This document shows, piece after piece, positions 38,301 through 53,300 of a stretch of 64,000 bases of DNA (the stretch's first letter is position 1; each line of letters begins with the position of its first letter). The stretch is from Pyxicephalus adspersus (lineage: Eukaryota > Chordata > Amphibia > Anura > Pyxicephalidae). Both the position numbers and the translations under genes were made by a program. The notes beneath the pieces were generated by a model. The model made no database searches. It was not told the DNA's origin and worked only from the letters and a program-made list of their open reading frames with translations. Location: NCBI RefSeq assembly GCF_032062135.1, contig NC_092861.1, positions 57,873,633-57,937,632 of the forward strand, given 5' to 3'.

Positions 38301-41300
38301 GGTAGTAATACCTGGGAAGACTTTATATTCATACTCATAGACTGTATGAAAAACAAAGGAAGCAGGCAGAGTACACTGCCCTGTGGAATTTTGCAGTTTG
38401 GCAAAAATTAGCCTAATTTTCATTAAAATTCTTCCACAAAATCAGGTCAAACCAATTACTTAGTGAAATTTGCCCAATCACACCTATTGATTTTTTGCGG
38501 AAGATAGTGAGAGACCAAGAACATAGAACATGAGGCTAATAGCAATCATTACTATAACCCAACTGCAAATTACTCCCACTATATAAAGATCCAAGGGCTG
38601 CACAACCAACCAAGTACCAATATATAAATATATGATAGTATATAGGTTTGAAAGTTTAGATTAGTTCAGTTTAAGAAGTACTTTTTCCATTTTTATAATA
38701 AATATTATACATATTTATTTGTGATAATGACACATATCAATTACTTTTTATAATTTTTAACTTTGCTTTGTAATTTGGAATTTTTCAGGTACCATAAATC
38801 AATTAAATTACCAATCAATTAGTTAAAATTGATATTATAGGGATGTGGACCTGACATTTATTTCCCACTTAATAGGAAGAAAGTTTTATAAATAACTAAA
38901 TGGTCTTCTTCTATAGTGTCAGTGCTACTTTTCTGCACAGTAGCAGCAACAGTAAAGCCTAGTACACACAAGCAAATTGGGTGTATTTTTTGTGGCCAAA
39001 ATGCTGTACACACATACAATATTCTGCACTGCACATTCTCTTTCCCAAATAGAAAATGATGATCAATCAATATTTACCCACACCTTCTATCCATGTCAGA
39101 GAATTAACCCTAATATCAGTCATTTAAGACCACTGGGTTGCTGATTTGCCTAGATTTATTGTAGATCTTTTGTTCATATCATGTACTAGGCCTATAGCTT
39201 TGTTGTGTTACACAGGTAATGATTACTTCTATTTCAGAAGCATCTGCCATCTGCTTAGGTCAATTAACTGATTTAAATGATGTAAATAAGAACCAAATAA
39301 TAAAATCTACTTAAGTCATAAGCTAATAAACAAAGATCACATAGCAGCCTTGACCAACATCCAAAATTAATTTTTAATTAAATGATTGATCAGAGTTTAA
39401 GGGGCAATAGTCTATTTTGTCAATGGCAACCAATAAAGCATATCATCTGACCTGATGCAACAGCAGACATATCTGTGATTATTATCTTTCCTGTATATAG
39501 CTACAAATATTCCACATCTTACCTGTACAATTTGGTCCCGTGTATCCTTTAAGGCATTTACAGATGTAAGATCCATTTGTGTTAATGCAGATGGAATTAG
39601 CTGTACAATTATTGGATGATGATGAGGCACATTCATCAATATCTAAAACAACAGAGTAAAAACATGATGTCTTTGACAATTTTATTAATAGTGATCATTG
39701 TAGTAAAATGGTACAATAAAAGAAAAAGTAAAAGGAAAACATGCTGACCTAAACAGAAATGGTAAGCGTCCCCATGGTAGCCAGCAACACACTGACAAGA
39801 GTAGTTTCCTGCTGTGTTGGTGCAAGCAGCATTCTGTGCGCAGCTAGATATATCGGTGCATTCATTGATATCTGAAAAAAAAAAGAATTTTTGCAATGGA
39901 ACAATAAAAAATAATGATGTTTTGTTTCTAATTCCTGTGTTATCCTATTCATTCATGAGTTACATCTCTTAATAATCTCTTAATAATGTGTTCCATTTTA
40001 TATTACATATTTACCAGTTTTAAGATTTATTACACTAATTAAAAACAAGTGTTAGTCATAAGCTGTACATAAATTAGATAGGTATGAATTAAATGGTTCA
40101 CATGATCACATGATGATTCACAATGGATTCATGATTCATAGGATGATGCACAGTGCATAGGAAGGGTCACAGTTAATGGACGGCATGCTAATATTTTTGA
40201 AAGATTGTTGACTTATATGAACTCATGTACACTGTGGAATAACCTTTGTTATATTTATGGAAGGGTTAGGTTCCTGTAGCTCCCATTCCCAAATCCCATT
40301 GATCTCCTGTTCTTGAGTGCATAAGTTCCAGTGGGAATAATTTTTGAACTAAAACTTCAGCATAAGTTTGAGCTAAATAAGGTGCTTGATTTCCCCCTGT
40401 TGTTTAAATGTAAAGGCAACGCTTTTTGGATGGAAGGATGAAACTCTTTGCTTTTCTGCCAAAAGAATTGTACTTCTGTCCATCCACTCCTGGGATATAC
40501 ACAGCCCTTATAAATAACACAGTCCTGTCTGGAAGGAGATGTGAGCGTTCTCTGCTCTAGTTTCACTTTAAATTACAGGGCTCCACCCCATGTTTAGCCA
40601 TGACACCCATGACAACAGATTGAGAAAAAAACACACTGATTAGCTTTCTTCTCCTGTCAACATACTCTTTGTATGACAACACAACTTGTGCTTTTTCTTC
40701 CTTCTTATTTTTGAGCTTTTTTGTACAGTAGACTGCGGGGGAGTTTTTTTCAGGTCAAATCACTGGTATATACACTGCTTGCATTTCAAAATGTATGATA
40801 TATTTAATAATGTACGAATGATTCCAGAGCTGGTTTGATTTGTGTATTTTATGGCATGGCAAATCTGATGAAACACAAATATTTACCTTCACAGCGATAA
40901 TGATTTTGTTGGTCAATTCTATATCCTGCATTACATGAGCAGTTGTAACCATCCAGTGTATCAATACAAATCTGCTCACAAGCCGAGAGTCCTATATAAC
41001 ATTCATTAATATCTGTCAAGAAAAAAATTATGTTTTACTTTGACGTTTAAAGTATATTTAGTGTATATTGTAGTTCTGATTTTGGTTTTATCCTTGCAGT
41101 CAGTGATTAAATAAACCTGGCAAAAGAGAACTGAGCTGCCTTCTAAAGAGTTAACTGCCCTGCTGTTATGTTAACAGTCTGGATTTAATACTTTCTGGTG
41201 ACAGGTGTAAGGGAAGTCAGTTCTTACTTACTTTTTCTGGTAAGTGAATAAAGGTATTGAAATTAAATAATTAGTATGACAGTCAAGTAGCATGAGGGTA

Positions 41301-44300
41301 ACTAGAAATCAGAGGGCCCCCAACAAGGTGGAGGAGCTGCATTTGCCTACATTACCAACACTTGCCAACATTGCTTTTTTGGCATTTGCTGATATTGCAC
41401 TTTTTGGCCCCCATTCTCTATGAAACCCTAAACCACAGACAACTTAGCAACCATACTGTGTTCCTGTCTGTCACATTTTGATCCCCCAAATATGTCTTGT
41501 TAACAAGCCCGTCTCCCCAGGCTATCAGATGTGGCTTTATACCTACATGTGTGCAAAGGAGTAGGAATAAATCCAGTGAATGTGGCAAATTAAACTGCTA
41601 TAGAACTGTTCCTGCTAGTGGGACAGCATTTAAAAGTTAACAGAGGTTTTAGCCCTTTTCACTATTTTAACAAGCTTTTGTTGCCATTGTGTCCCTGTTG
41701 GATAGATTTCTTCTAATTTCCTGTGTTAGTAACAGAAGAACCACAGACAGCCATAAAAAAACAGAAAATGTACCCATTACCTACTTAATCCAAAAAAAAA
41801 AAAAGTTTTGTTGGAGATTCAATGAACCTTATGTAAAGTAAAACAGCTTACAAACTGTATAAACTATTATAATACTATATTTAAAAAAATATAATACAAA
41901 TGCACATAAACATTTTATAGAAATAAGTAATAAAAAAATAATATTTGGAATAATAATAGCTATTCATTTAGATTTAACACCTGCAAAAGCTGCCAAATGC
42001 TATCGATTACTCTTACTTCCTTACCTGTACAGTTGGGACCAGAATATCCTGGAAGGCACTCGCAGTAATAGGAGCCATTAGTGTTTATACAAAGTGAATT
42101 GCTTGAACAATTGTTAAGAGAAGGTGTAGCACATTCATTGGTATCTGGAACAGAAAAGTAAAAAAAACAGTAAATTAATGAAAATGCATAATGCAAGACA
42201 TTGTAATGTTGTTTACATATATTTCTCTTTTTCTACAACAAATTAGTGTGAATTGTGGACAAATGTTTGTAAATCCAATATTTTAATAAAACCCTCAGTA
42301 CATAACAAAGTCATACTCTTTTGTCTTTAAAAATACAGAAACACTCTGCATTTTTGTGTTTGTATGACTACATTATTTTTAGGATGGGTAACATACCTGT
42401 GCAATATATATATGGATCTCCAGTATAGCCACTGGCACATTGACAACTGTAGCTTCCTAGCGAGTTGGTGCAAACAGCATTCCCTGCACAACTTGATACA
42501 TTTATGCATTCATCAATATCTAGAACAAGAACAGACAAGAGTTAAATAGAGATGTTCTAAATAGTGGCCATGATTTATAATTTAATATGTATTAATAATT
42601 ATTACATAATAATAATATATTGGAAAGAACTGTCAGTATTTTGACAGCCTGCCCACATTTCCACTTTACTAGATCTGACCTCACTCTAAATCGCCTAATG
42701 CTACTTCTGAGTTATTGTTCAACAATTATAAAGTCATATTCAACCAAGAAAGTAGCATTGACAGAGGCAGTACATAATAGGCACTTATTATATTTCTCTC
42801 ATACTTAGCTAGGCACTCATATACATACACTCATATACATGAGCAATGTTTAAATGTGGTCTTGTTGTGTATTTTACCAGGCACTTATGAGAAGAAAACT
42901 GCCAAAGCAGTAGTATTCAGAAGACTTACCATCACAAAGGTGTGCATTAACTGGATTAACTCCATAACCTGTTTTACAGGAGCAATTGTACCCTGCCAGC
43001 GTATTAATACAAATTTGCTCACAGTTGGATGTATTTGCAAAGCATTCATCAACATCTGTAAGAAACAGAGACAGATAAATCCATACTGTAATAGATTTTG
43101 ACAAAATATTTATAAGCATTAATATAAACATATACCGGTAATTCTCACCAAAGCATTTTATCCCATCACCGGACAATCCATCGGGACAAGGTGAGCATGT
43201 GTAGCCATCATCAGGAGCAGAATTGTCTATACAGGATGATGTATTAAAACAGTTGTTCTCTAGACAAGCATTAAAATCCTCAGTGCAGAACTCCCCTGTC
43301 CATCCAGAAGAACAATTGCATGCTGCCGTCTGAAAAAAAAAACATTAATTACAGAGATTATTGTAAAACAGGCAACTATAATAAGGCAATTTAAATCTTA
43401 GTGAAATTTACCAGCATATTTTTAAAAAAAGGGGAGATAACAAATGTTATATAATGGCAAATGTTTAATGTTTGTCAAAAATGATTAAATGTATAAACAA
43501 CCTATATTCAAGAACAAAAATTATTATACTGTTAAAAAAGAGTAATAATATTGGTTTAATGAAAGCAGACAAAAAAACTAACAATAGTCATAGTGAAGTC
43601 ACATAAATAATTTATGTATTATGATAATAATTGTTGCCAACCCTTATCAAATAATAAATACATCAAAGAACAAAGAAGGGGTTTTGGGCAAAACTATATT
43701 ATAAGTGAATAGTATATAATCCCGGAATCAAAGAGATCTGTCCCAATGTGTTCTAGACAATGAAAGCAGACATTACCATGAACTTGGAGTTGTTCATCTC
43801 ACTCCTCAGCACGCCATTCTCATAGTCACAGTTTGCATTGTTGCTGCAGTTGCACAGTATAAATGTGAGGCCTAGCTCTGCGGTAGCTTTGGAGTTGTTA
43901 GCCATCACAGTTGCAAACACCGGTGTGGAAGAAGATGGCATCCAACTGAAAGTGCCATTTTCTGTAAAGAACAACAAGGAAATGTAATGTTACAGTTTTT
44001 TTAATATGAAGCTAGAAACGCCCTCTCATTGGGCTAACCTAGAAAGGTAATAACTTGTCGTATTACCTGTGCACATCATATTTCTATTTCAGTGAGGCCT
44101 GTAACGAGTGAGGAAGGAGCATAGGGGAAGGCCATCATGACTGGGCAGTCAGGGGGCAGATAGCATAGGGTTAAAAGTTTCGGACGAGAGTGAGTGAGAG
44201 GAAAGGTAGGGGGAAGGAGGGGGAGGAGGTTAAAGGAAGGACAAGAGTAGTTAAAATGGGCAGGAGGAGGAGGGACCCCCCCTTTCAGAGCGAGACAGCG

Positions 44301-47300
44301 TTCAAGAAAAGTTTTTCCCACCCTCCCTCCCATTTTAGTGCTTATGTGGTTGACAGTTTGGGTTTTTGATTGATGGTTTGGCTAGTAGGGCGGGCGGTTG
44401 AGGTCCTCGGGGGAAGTGTGCTGGTGGCAATATTTTGGTTAGGGTTCCATCTTTGGTATGGAATCGCTGGTTTGGGTTAATGGTCTGGTAAAGTGTTTTG
44501 GGGAGGGTCTGCACAAGAAAAGGATATATTCGTTCCCGAGCTGGGAGTATGGGCGGCTGGGAGCAACTGTCTTTAAGGTGCAGACCCCAAAAGGTATAAA
44601 GTGGTGGCCTTCGAGGACCTGCAACCAGTAAGAAAGTTGGGAAGGCAATATGGTTAGGATGTGTTATTGTTTATCTGGTACTTATTCTTTAATTATGGTG
44701 TTATTAAGTTATATTGGTTATTCTATGTATGCGTTTATTTATACTGTTTTATTGTTATATTGTTATTTAAATTTTATTGGATATTAAGGTATTTTGGTTA
44801 TAATTCTGTTAATAAAAAGCCTACGGGCCATTTAAGCAATGCTTGGAGTGGTAATTCATTGGTGGGGGATTTAGATGTGGGGGTATTTAAGGGGGTGGGA
44901 GATTGGAAAAAAGGGGAAGGGCAAGTTTGTAAGGCGCATCTGCACGGCTATGGCTTGCCACAGTCATGTTTCTTTCTGATGAGATATACAGCATATTGTC
45001 ACAATTGTGTTGTATCACTTGTAGCTTATCATGGCTTCATGCATACATGTAGCTAATTTACCAAATCTTTGCAATAGGCTATATACAGCAATAAACAAAC
45101 CATATTCCAATAGTACAAGTGTATTTTAAAGTTCAAGCTTGCAAACTGAGGAAATAAGTAAATCCAAATTTTTTCATGCACTAAAACAGTCCTTAGTTCA
45201 GTAATTATGTATTTATTGTGGACAGTGACTAAATAGGATAGAACAAAGGCCTCCTGTTATAATAACTGTAATGTTGCAAATACTATAACTACATCTACAT
45301 GTATCTGTTGAAACTGCCAGATCCTGGCAATGATGTTATATTGCTCTTGAATTCAGAGCAAAGATCTTATGTAGGCTGTGCTTACCTTTGTTAATTTGCA
45401 ATTAAAACATATTGCAGGGTGTATGTTAGGATTGTCACTGTATATTCACAAGTCTGTAGATTTTTATTCAGCACCTGGCCACTGCTTTCTAGATGGACAG
45501 CACTGCTTCTGCTGCTGAACAACATGTTGTGGGAACAAGTTTGACACCAACGAAGCAGGATTTGGCTCAGACACGTAAGGTGCAAGAAGATTTTGGGTGC
45601 ATCTTATCAGGCTTATGCATCGCATAGTTGTAACAGTTGGTGTTTGTTTTGCGTGCTATTTTTTGTAATTAAACTGTGAAGTACAGCAAAGGTATGTGAA
45701 GTGAAACCATGTTAACATCAAACAACCAATAGCCTGCAGGAGGAAATATACAAAAACAGCTTCTACTTTATACAATTTGTGTTTTATCTGAACTGAGGGG
45801 TCATTATATAAATATTTTACTGCAGTATATTTTACACATAACAGTTCTTTCTCCCCATCACATAAATACACTAGATAAATAAATCAGTCTTTTTTATCTT
45901 TCTCCATATTTGCTGCCACACCTACTCTGACCACTGTAACTGGAATCCATATGACAGTTCTTTCTAAACTCTATGGATTCAGTGTACATGCACATACAGT
46001 AAAACAGTTCAAGTAAGGTGATAAGGCCATTAAAGAATTATTCATGAGTATGTCATACCTGAAATGATGATCTCAGTAGATGCTGTTACTATACTAAACA
46101 CAGAGTCTGCTGCAGAGTAGCTAACCAGAACTTGTTTACCCAAGGAGGTCTTGATAATTGCAGGACCAGTTATAGTTGGAGGGAAAGTATCTACATAAAA
46201 AATTATAACAAGAACAACACAAATGAACAACTAAAATACAAAACATTTTTACTAGTTAGAGTTCATAGTAAAAACTTTTTCAGTGATACCACCTCTATTT
46301 TTTCCTGTTTTTTAGTGGAACTATTACTTCTTGTTGTCAGCACAAATGTTTTCAGCACATATTTATAATTGTATCTGCATATACAGTTGTATTAGTTCCC
46401 ATGCAAAGTTCCAAAAATACTTGCTGAGCCTCTCTGTGACGTCCACCCAATACATTTATTTGTGGTGGTGTGGCAACAATGCTGCACTACTCCTGATTTC
46501 AGAGTAGAGTTGCCAGTCCCAGTTTAGACAATCATGAATCACACATGACTTTATTTTAGTTGTACAAAAAAAAAACCTCCTACCTACTTGGTGGATGGTC
46601 CATTTACCCCTATGCCTTACACCTGTATACATCTCACACAGGTGGTGATGTAGACATCCACAGACCCCACCTCCTGTGACATCGGGGACTTAATGCAATG
46701 TGATTATGTGTATGAATGAAGAAATATTCCATTTAAATAAAAACCTGGAATGGATCCTGTCCAGGATTCAAAACATTTGCTGGCAAATGACTTTGAACAA
46801 TCCTATTCCAGGTTTGCTGGATCACCCAGCTTCACTGATAAAAGTGTATCCTCTCCAGCCTTGGAGTGCTTTAATAAATCAGGCTCCTTAAACCAATGAA
46901 CTACATTTGGGTCAGTGTATTTGATTTTCACACTTACCCATCAGACTTCTCCTGCTAGTATAAACAGAATCACTAGCCATTGTGCCAGTTCCCACAGCAA
47001 AGTTTCCAGTGCTCAGAATATCGTAGAGACAGTCTATATTTCCACTACAAGATTTATTTGCTTTTTGGATAGTGTCAGGGTCAGTGGATGTAAGGAGTTC
47101 ATCAAGAAACATTGGAACAAAACTATTGTTGTTATAAGTATACCAGGATTCTCCAAGAGTTGCATTGTATAGGAATATTGTATTTTCAGGTGTTGTTTTC
47201 CCTAAAAGAAAAATCAAAATTTTACAGGAGTTAGCCTAAAACTAAGATAAATGTAGTCAGGTGTTAATTCTATCCTAAAGGAATATACTTTTATCTGAAA

Positions 47301-50300
47301 ATAACATTTCCAAGAACTACGCACTGTATTTCAATGACTTCTGCACTGTAAATAAAAGATACTGGTTGAAATGTCTTTTTTCTCTTGGGGGTCCAATACA
47401 TAGGAAAAAATACATTACTTTTGCAGTAGTGCCACCCTTTATGTTAAACAAACTAAATTGTAAAAATAAATATTATCTTACATGTCATGCCAAAGCTGAA
47501 GATCTGGGAGTCATTTAACTTTGTACCCTCATTAAATGGTAAAGTGTCTCCATCGGCAGACAAGAGATCATCAATTGGATTTCCATTAAACACCCCTGAA
47601 AAAATACATGTAAAAAACACATTTGATAAATAGTGAATTTACATAGTGACAGTGTGTTTCCAGTTACACAGGAATAGTTGGATCTCTGTAGTGTATGAGT
47701 ACACCTAATAATTACTACCCTACATATAACACTTTTGTAGTGGTTAAAGCAGTGTATACTTACTTACTCAAAACAGCAAACTAGTAATTAGCATTTTTGT
47801 TAACTGGACTGTAAGGTGTTTTCTAGATTTTGCTCTTGGCCCACTATCGTGTACTGAGCTGTATTGTGTACTGAGTATTCCTGATATTATATGTACCAAA
47901 GATAGTGTTCCCTAATAGAGTTTATATATTTTTATACACATTATGTGTTGAGGTGTGTTTATTAGTTGTTCCACAATGATACAAGTCACTTACCGAGAAG
48001 ACCTTCAGTCCTGTTTTGATATTTTGATTGCAATGTCACCACAAAACTCAAAATACCCAGATTAGCAGAACAAGAAACAGAAATGCCATTATCAAACAGG
48101 ACTTTTGCTTCCCCAGTTTTTGTCTTTCCAAATCCCACATGATCAGCATAAGTAAAATTTTCTAAAAAACAAAAAAAAAAACAAACAAAATGAATCAGTT
48201 CTACTTATAATAATGTGTCTAATTGTAAAATTACTCCGAATCATTCAGCTTTATGTTTACTATTAATTTTTTGCCAATTTAGAAAAAGAGGAGTAAATTC
48301 CTCAACCATATTGTGAATATTGTGTATTATTTACTATGCAATTATTTAATCATTTGAAAAGAACATTCCTCTTTTTTTTGAATACTCAACCATGTACAGA
48401 CAAAAAATAGGTTAAAGCAGACCTAAATTCACAGTATTCACTTTACTTTTTTAAGTGCAACACCGTTAAAAAAAAAAATGAGTGCAGCACCTCCCCCCAA
48501 TTCTCAATCACCTAGGTGGTCAAGAATGAATGAGAGTGCAAAGCCTCCCAGGATACCTACGTCAGGCATCACAGGAGGCTCTTGGGTGCTCCTTCTGCAG
48601 ATGCCCAAGCATCTCGGGCATGCGCAGAAGGAGCCTCTTTGCGTAAAAAGAAAAACAAAAAAAAAAGAAACATTTTCTGATTTAACATGCGCAGTGAGAT
48701 TGTCAAATTTTTTTTTACAGCCTACGTCACCCCATCTCGCGCCTAGGTTGGGTTACGTAGGAAGAAGGAAGAAGAAGAGAAGATTGTGGCGCCCGGAGCG
48801 CCGGCTCTGGGATGAATCCCGGGATGACGGGGGACCCGATGCAGGACACCCCGGGAGCGATTGGACTGTCCTGTAGGATTGAAGGTAAGTCTATTTTTTT
48901 TTTTGCCGTTTTGGGTTAATTTGCTTTTTAACAGGAAAAGAGGCCATTTCATCCCCTTCCTTTTTAAAGGGTAAACTGAGAAGTCATCAGTCAGAATAAA
49001 AGTGAGATCATTTTACCTACCTGTGAGTTCAATGAAGGTCCCATTGTAGCTTACTATGGTTTCATTGGAATTCTGTAGGCTCCATTGAATCTAAAAATGT
49101 AAAGTTTAATCATCAGATTACTAAAAACATTACCCATTAGACAACATGGTTTCCTTCGTAAGTGTTATAAATACATACATACCTGGTCACCATAGATTGT
49201 AGATGCTGCCAGTGCCACAAAGTTTGTTGCATTGCTGGTTCTATCCCCAGTGAGAGCTGTGCGTCCTTGAAGTCTGAGGACAACTGTATTATACTCATCC
49301 CTCACATTGGCCAAAACAAATTCACCAAGTCCATTAAATGTATATTGCAAACCATCCAGAGTGTTAATATGAGGGTCACCATAGAGAAATCCTTCAGTGA
49401 AAAGAAACAAACAAATGATGAATGACGTTTTCTAAAATATGTTTTATATCTTTTATGGCAGTAAAGAAATCCTGAATATAATATATGTAATATGTAATAT
49501 GTTCTTGCTATGGTCATTTTATATAATTTTGGGTAAAGAACTATAAACACAGTCATGGCTGGACAACAACTAAGATATTTGCTGGCTGGTTGTTAGGCTG
49601 AAGCAGGCAGACTTCATATTTTTCTCAGCACAAATTCCATTTTATAAACATTAGGTTCATTATGCCAGTAACAGGTGTATTATCTATCAAGTTATTATTT
49701 AATTTAATGATTTACATATATATGGGCTAAATAACAAATCTAGGGGCAACCTTGCATGCAACTACCCAAAAAAGTAGACTCTATACTGATAGACTTTAAG
49801 AAATTAGTTCTTCTACATACCTATGCGTGGAGGGATATAATTATCACAATAATCCAGAGGCCTTTTCTCCCTATAAAAGTTACACATGTAAGTGGACCCT
49901 GAAGACTTGCAACATGCATTGTAAGGGTCAATCTCTTCAACTGCAAAAAAAAAATTAGAGTGTGTAATAAACAATAAATCAGTGAATTAGCGATGTAATA
50001 TTGTGTTCTATGATGATTTCATTTATTACCTTCATACAGTTGTCTTTGAGGAGGAAGGACTGTATTCCAGAAATAGTCACCATAAGCTTTTGGACTGGAG
50101 TAATATCTGAAAATGTTAAAAGAAGTCCATGGAGTTGGAAGGTATCTCTCCTTTTCACCATAAACAAGGGCACCAGTCCAGCCATTGTAGTAACATCTAC
50201 TCCCAGAGCCATCTCTTGAGGGGAACATATTTTGTACTGCCAAGTATTTATCTGAAGAAGACAAATAGATAAAATGATATTACACTGGTTTCATTGATTC

Positions 50301-53300
50301 AAGAATTAGAGTTTTAGTCATTGTCAGGTACATAATTACTTGGTTGCATTGTTTATAAAGTCAGTAAGTAGTGATTAAATAACTTTTTTTTTTTCAACAA
50401 GGTATTTAGACAAGTATATTTACTTTACACCCATGGCTTTGTTGCATAGGAAGTGCTTTGTACTATAGACTATTAGCCAAAATCAAGCAGAGAGCTCCTT
50501 CTGACACTTAAATGTTCTTTTTTGACTTTTTATACTTGACAGCAAGATTTCTCGACCTTTTTAATATAAATAAACCCTTAAAATAACTTTGAGGTCATCA
50601 GGGAACCACTACGATAAATAATGTGGGGGTCACTAGGAAGAATACCTCCTACATTGCGAACCTGTAAGAAGAATATTACTCTTACAGATAGCCAAAAAAT
50701 ATTTTTGGTGAAAAACTGACCTGAGAGACACAATTTGTTCTTTACTCAAGGAAACCCTAGAAACCTCTGGAGGAACCCTAGGGTTCCATGCAACCATGGT
50801 TGAGAAACACTGTTTTACGGTATATAGAGTTTCTGGCCTTAGATGTCCAACAAATGTCTATATGCACGGAACTTGTTATTTGCTATTTAGAAATAATACT
50901 GCAGTTTTTGTATTGTGTCTTGTAATTTTTCTTTTCTGCTCAATTACCTAAATAAAGCTTTATTTTTAAGTTTTAGAGATACATTCTATCATTACCGGGT
51001 AATTGATAAAAACTGGTACAAATAATATGTAATTTTGTAAACATATTTGTCATATGCTTAATGTCATTTAATTATTACGTATACATGGAGCAGTTTCTGT
51101 GGGTTAAACATTGCACATTTTCCATTTGTTTAAGTTGTGTTCCAATTTAAAATACCAGTGTAAAATCTTACCAGCTGTCTTTTTGATATCAAAGCCATAG
51201 TACCAAATGTTGAATCCATCAGTAAAAGATGAGTCCCAGGTTGCCTGATTGTATGTGCAAGGACATGGTGATGTACTAGAGAGCCAGGATGGAGTTGTCT
51301 CTTTATAATACCAACTGAGACATTGTAGCCTTGAATTGATGGTGCTTTGACTGTTACTGTCCAGGCGATATGCCCACCTCCCTTTTTTACCTGGAAGAGT
51401 AATGCAGAGTGATATAAATAAAACTGTATGTGTTATAATTACAACCTCCCAAAGAACCTTCCATATTTCACCTGTGTTGTAGCCGATGTACTGATCTGGA
51501 CGATATCTCTGCTGGATGCTTACAGATGCTTCTGTTTGTGGATCATTGAAGGCAGGGAATTTGTTGACATTACTTGCACTTGGGATTCCACTAAAAGAGG
51601 AGAATGGTTCTAAAATAGCTTGTCACAGTTTGCAATTGTATGCAATTAGGAATATTATTGTGGAATAAAACAGCTGTTTTGGAAAAACGAGAAAACACAG
51701 AGTATATTGTTTGGAGCTTTTACCTGTAATAGCCCATTTTTGGTAGATGGAAGTTGGTGAGAGAATTAAATTTCCACTTCATTTCTCCATCCTCAAAAAG
51801 GATTAGAGCAAAAGAAAAGATTCCATCAGTAGCCAAAATGACCTGGAAAGTATTTGTCTAAAAAAGGAAAAAAAATATTTGTAATCTCTGGTGTTGTTTA
51901 GACCATGTCTAAATTTATTCATCATTGTGTGCTAAGAATAAAACGTCTGTTAGGAATAGCCCTTGATCAAGTTCTTCCAAACGGATAACTAGGAAACTTT
52001 ACATGTAAATATAATTGGTGACAATAGACAATACAGAAAATGTGTACTTTGCTGAGTAAATGTTTGTGAACTTGCACCACACAAAGCAAAATGACTCTAC
52101 AGTTGTGGATTAGGCACCACCAATGCCACACGGTATGTATGAATTATCTGTTTTTACTGTATTTTTATCTACCTAATTTTTTATTGGCATATTATGACTT
52201 GTGTAATTTATTGTCAGGTTGTTTAATATCTCCTAATATACAACATAAGTATTTGAGTTTACCGTTAGGGGTAGTATTTACATATTTTCAATAAGGGTTT
52301 CATTTTGAGCAGGAACCTTGTTTGTTTTACTACATTTTTCTGTTCCTGTTGTTTAAAAACAAAAACAAGTATCATATCTGTTTGCTGAATTTAGCAATAC
52401 TATTGAAATATGGACTTTGCATTTAGAACAATCTTGTTTGCAATATTGTTTAATAAATAGCCTTGTTTGATTAGATTGCATATTTGAATGCCCACTGACA
52501 ATAATGCCTATTGACCCTTTTTGAAAGAACGTTCAAGATTTCATTTTGCATTCTAAATAATAATACACACAGGGAATTCAGCCCTTACAGTGTCTGAAAG
52601 CACTAACATAGGACAACCCTTACATTGTTGACTTGGGTTTTCCAATAAGCCTCTGAGTTATAAAATGCATTTGTGAATGGAGGAACTTTGTCCCATGTTA
52701 TCTTGATGGCCCATAGAGCTTTAAACTGGACTGAGCTGAAATATGCAGCAAGAGTGCTCTCTAGTGAATCTTTGAAAGCTTTGTCCGCTTTGGTGGACTG
52801 AAAGTCATAAACCTGAGATAAAGAAAAAAAAACACACAATAGTCAAAATATTCCATGTATATGTTGATACCAGTTATTTAATAAATGTATGTATTTAATT
52901 CATGTACTTTACTTACACAACTTTCACACCATACCTTTATTTACAGCAGCATGAATGAACACAAGGCAAATCCTGTTGGCCTTACAAATGGTTATATTTA
53001 TAAATAAATAACAGCATTTTTTTGTTTATCCCATTTATTAAGTGATGATAAGCCAAACTTTATGACCTCCAGCTTGTATTCACCACTTCAAAACTAGAGA
53101 ATCGTTAGCCATAAAGAGGATTAGTGGTATTTGCCCATTTTTTGATGTAACACCAGCAAGTATTCATTAGCTTTACATTTCTGATTCTCAGCAATGTAAA
53201 CAAATAGATCCCAATTGTCACTTAACGCTAATAAAGTACAACCATCAATTGCTGATCGCAATGAAAAAAAAACTGATTACCCATGAATAAATGTGGTATT

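Noticed and set aside
39523..43055. Evenly spaced repeated units as a possible CRISPR-like array
   Set aside because: The repeats are divergent 120-126 bp EGF exons with coding constraint, separated by long introns.
44076..44648. Minus strand ORFs of 69-85 codons
   Set aside because: Proline-rich reading of a purine-biased noncoding insertion; no family resemblance.
48478..48876. 132-codon + strand ORF in a GC-rich block
   Set aside because: It sits within an intronic repeat-like insertion, and the composition explains the open frame.
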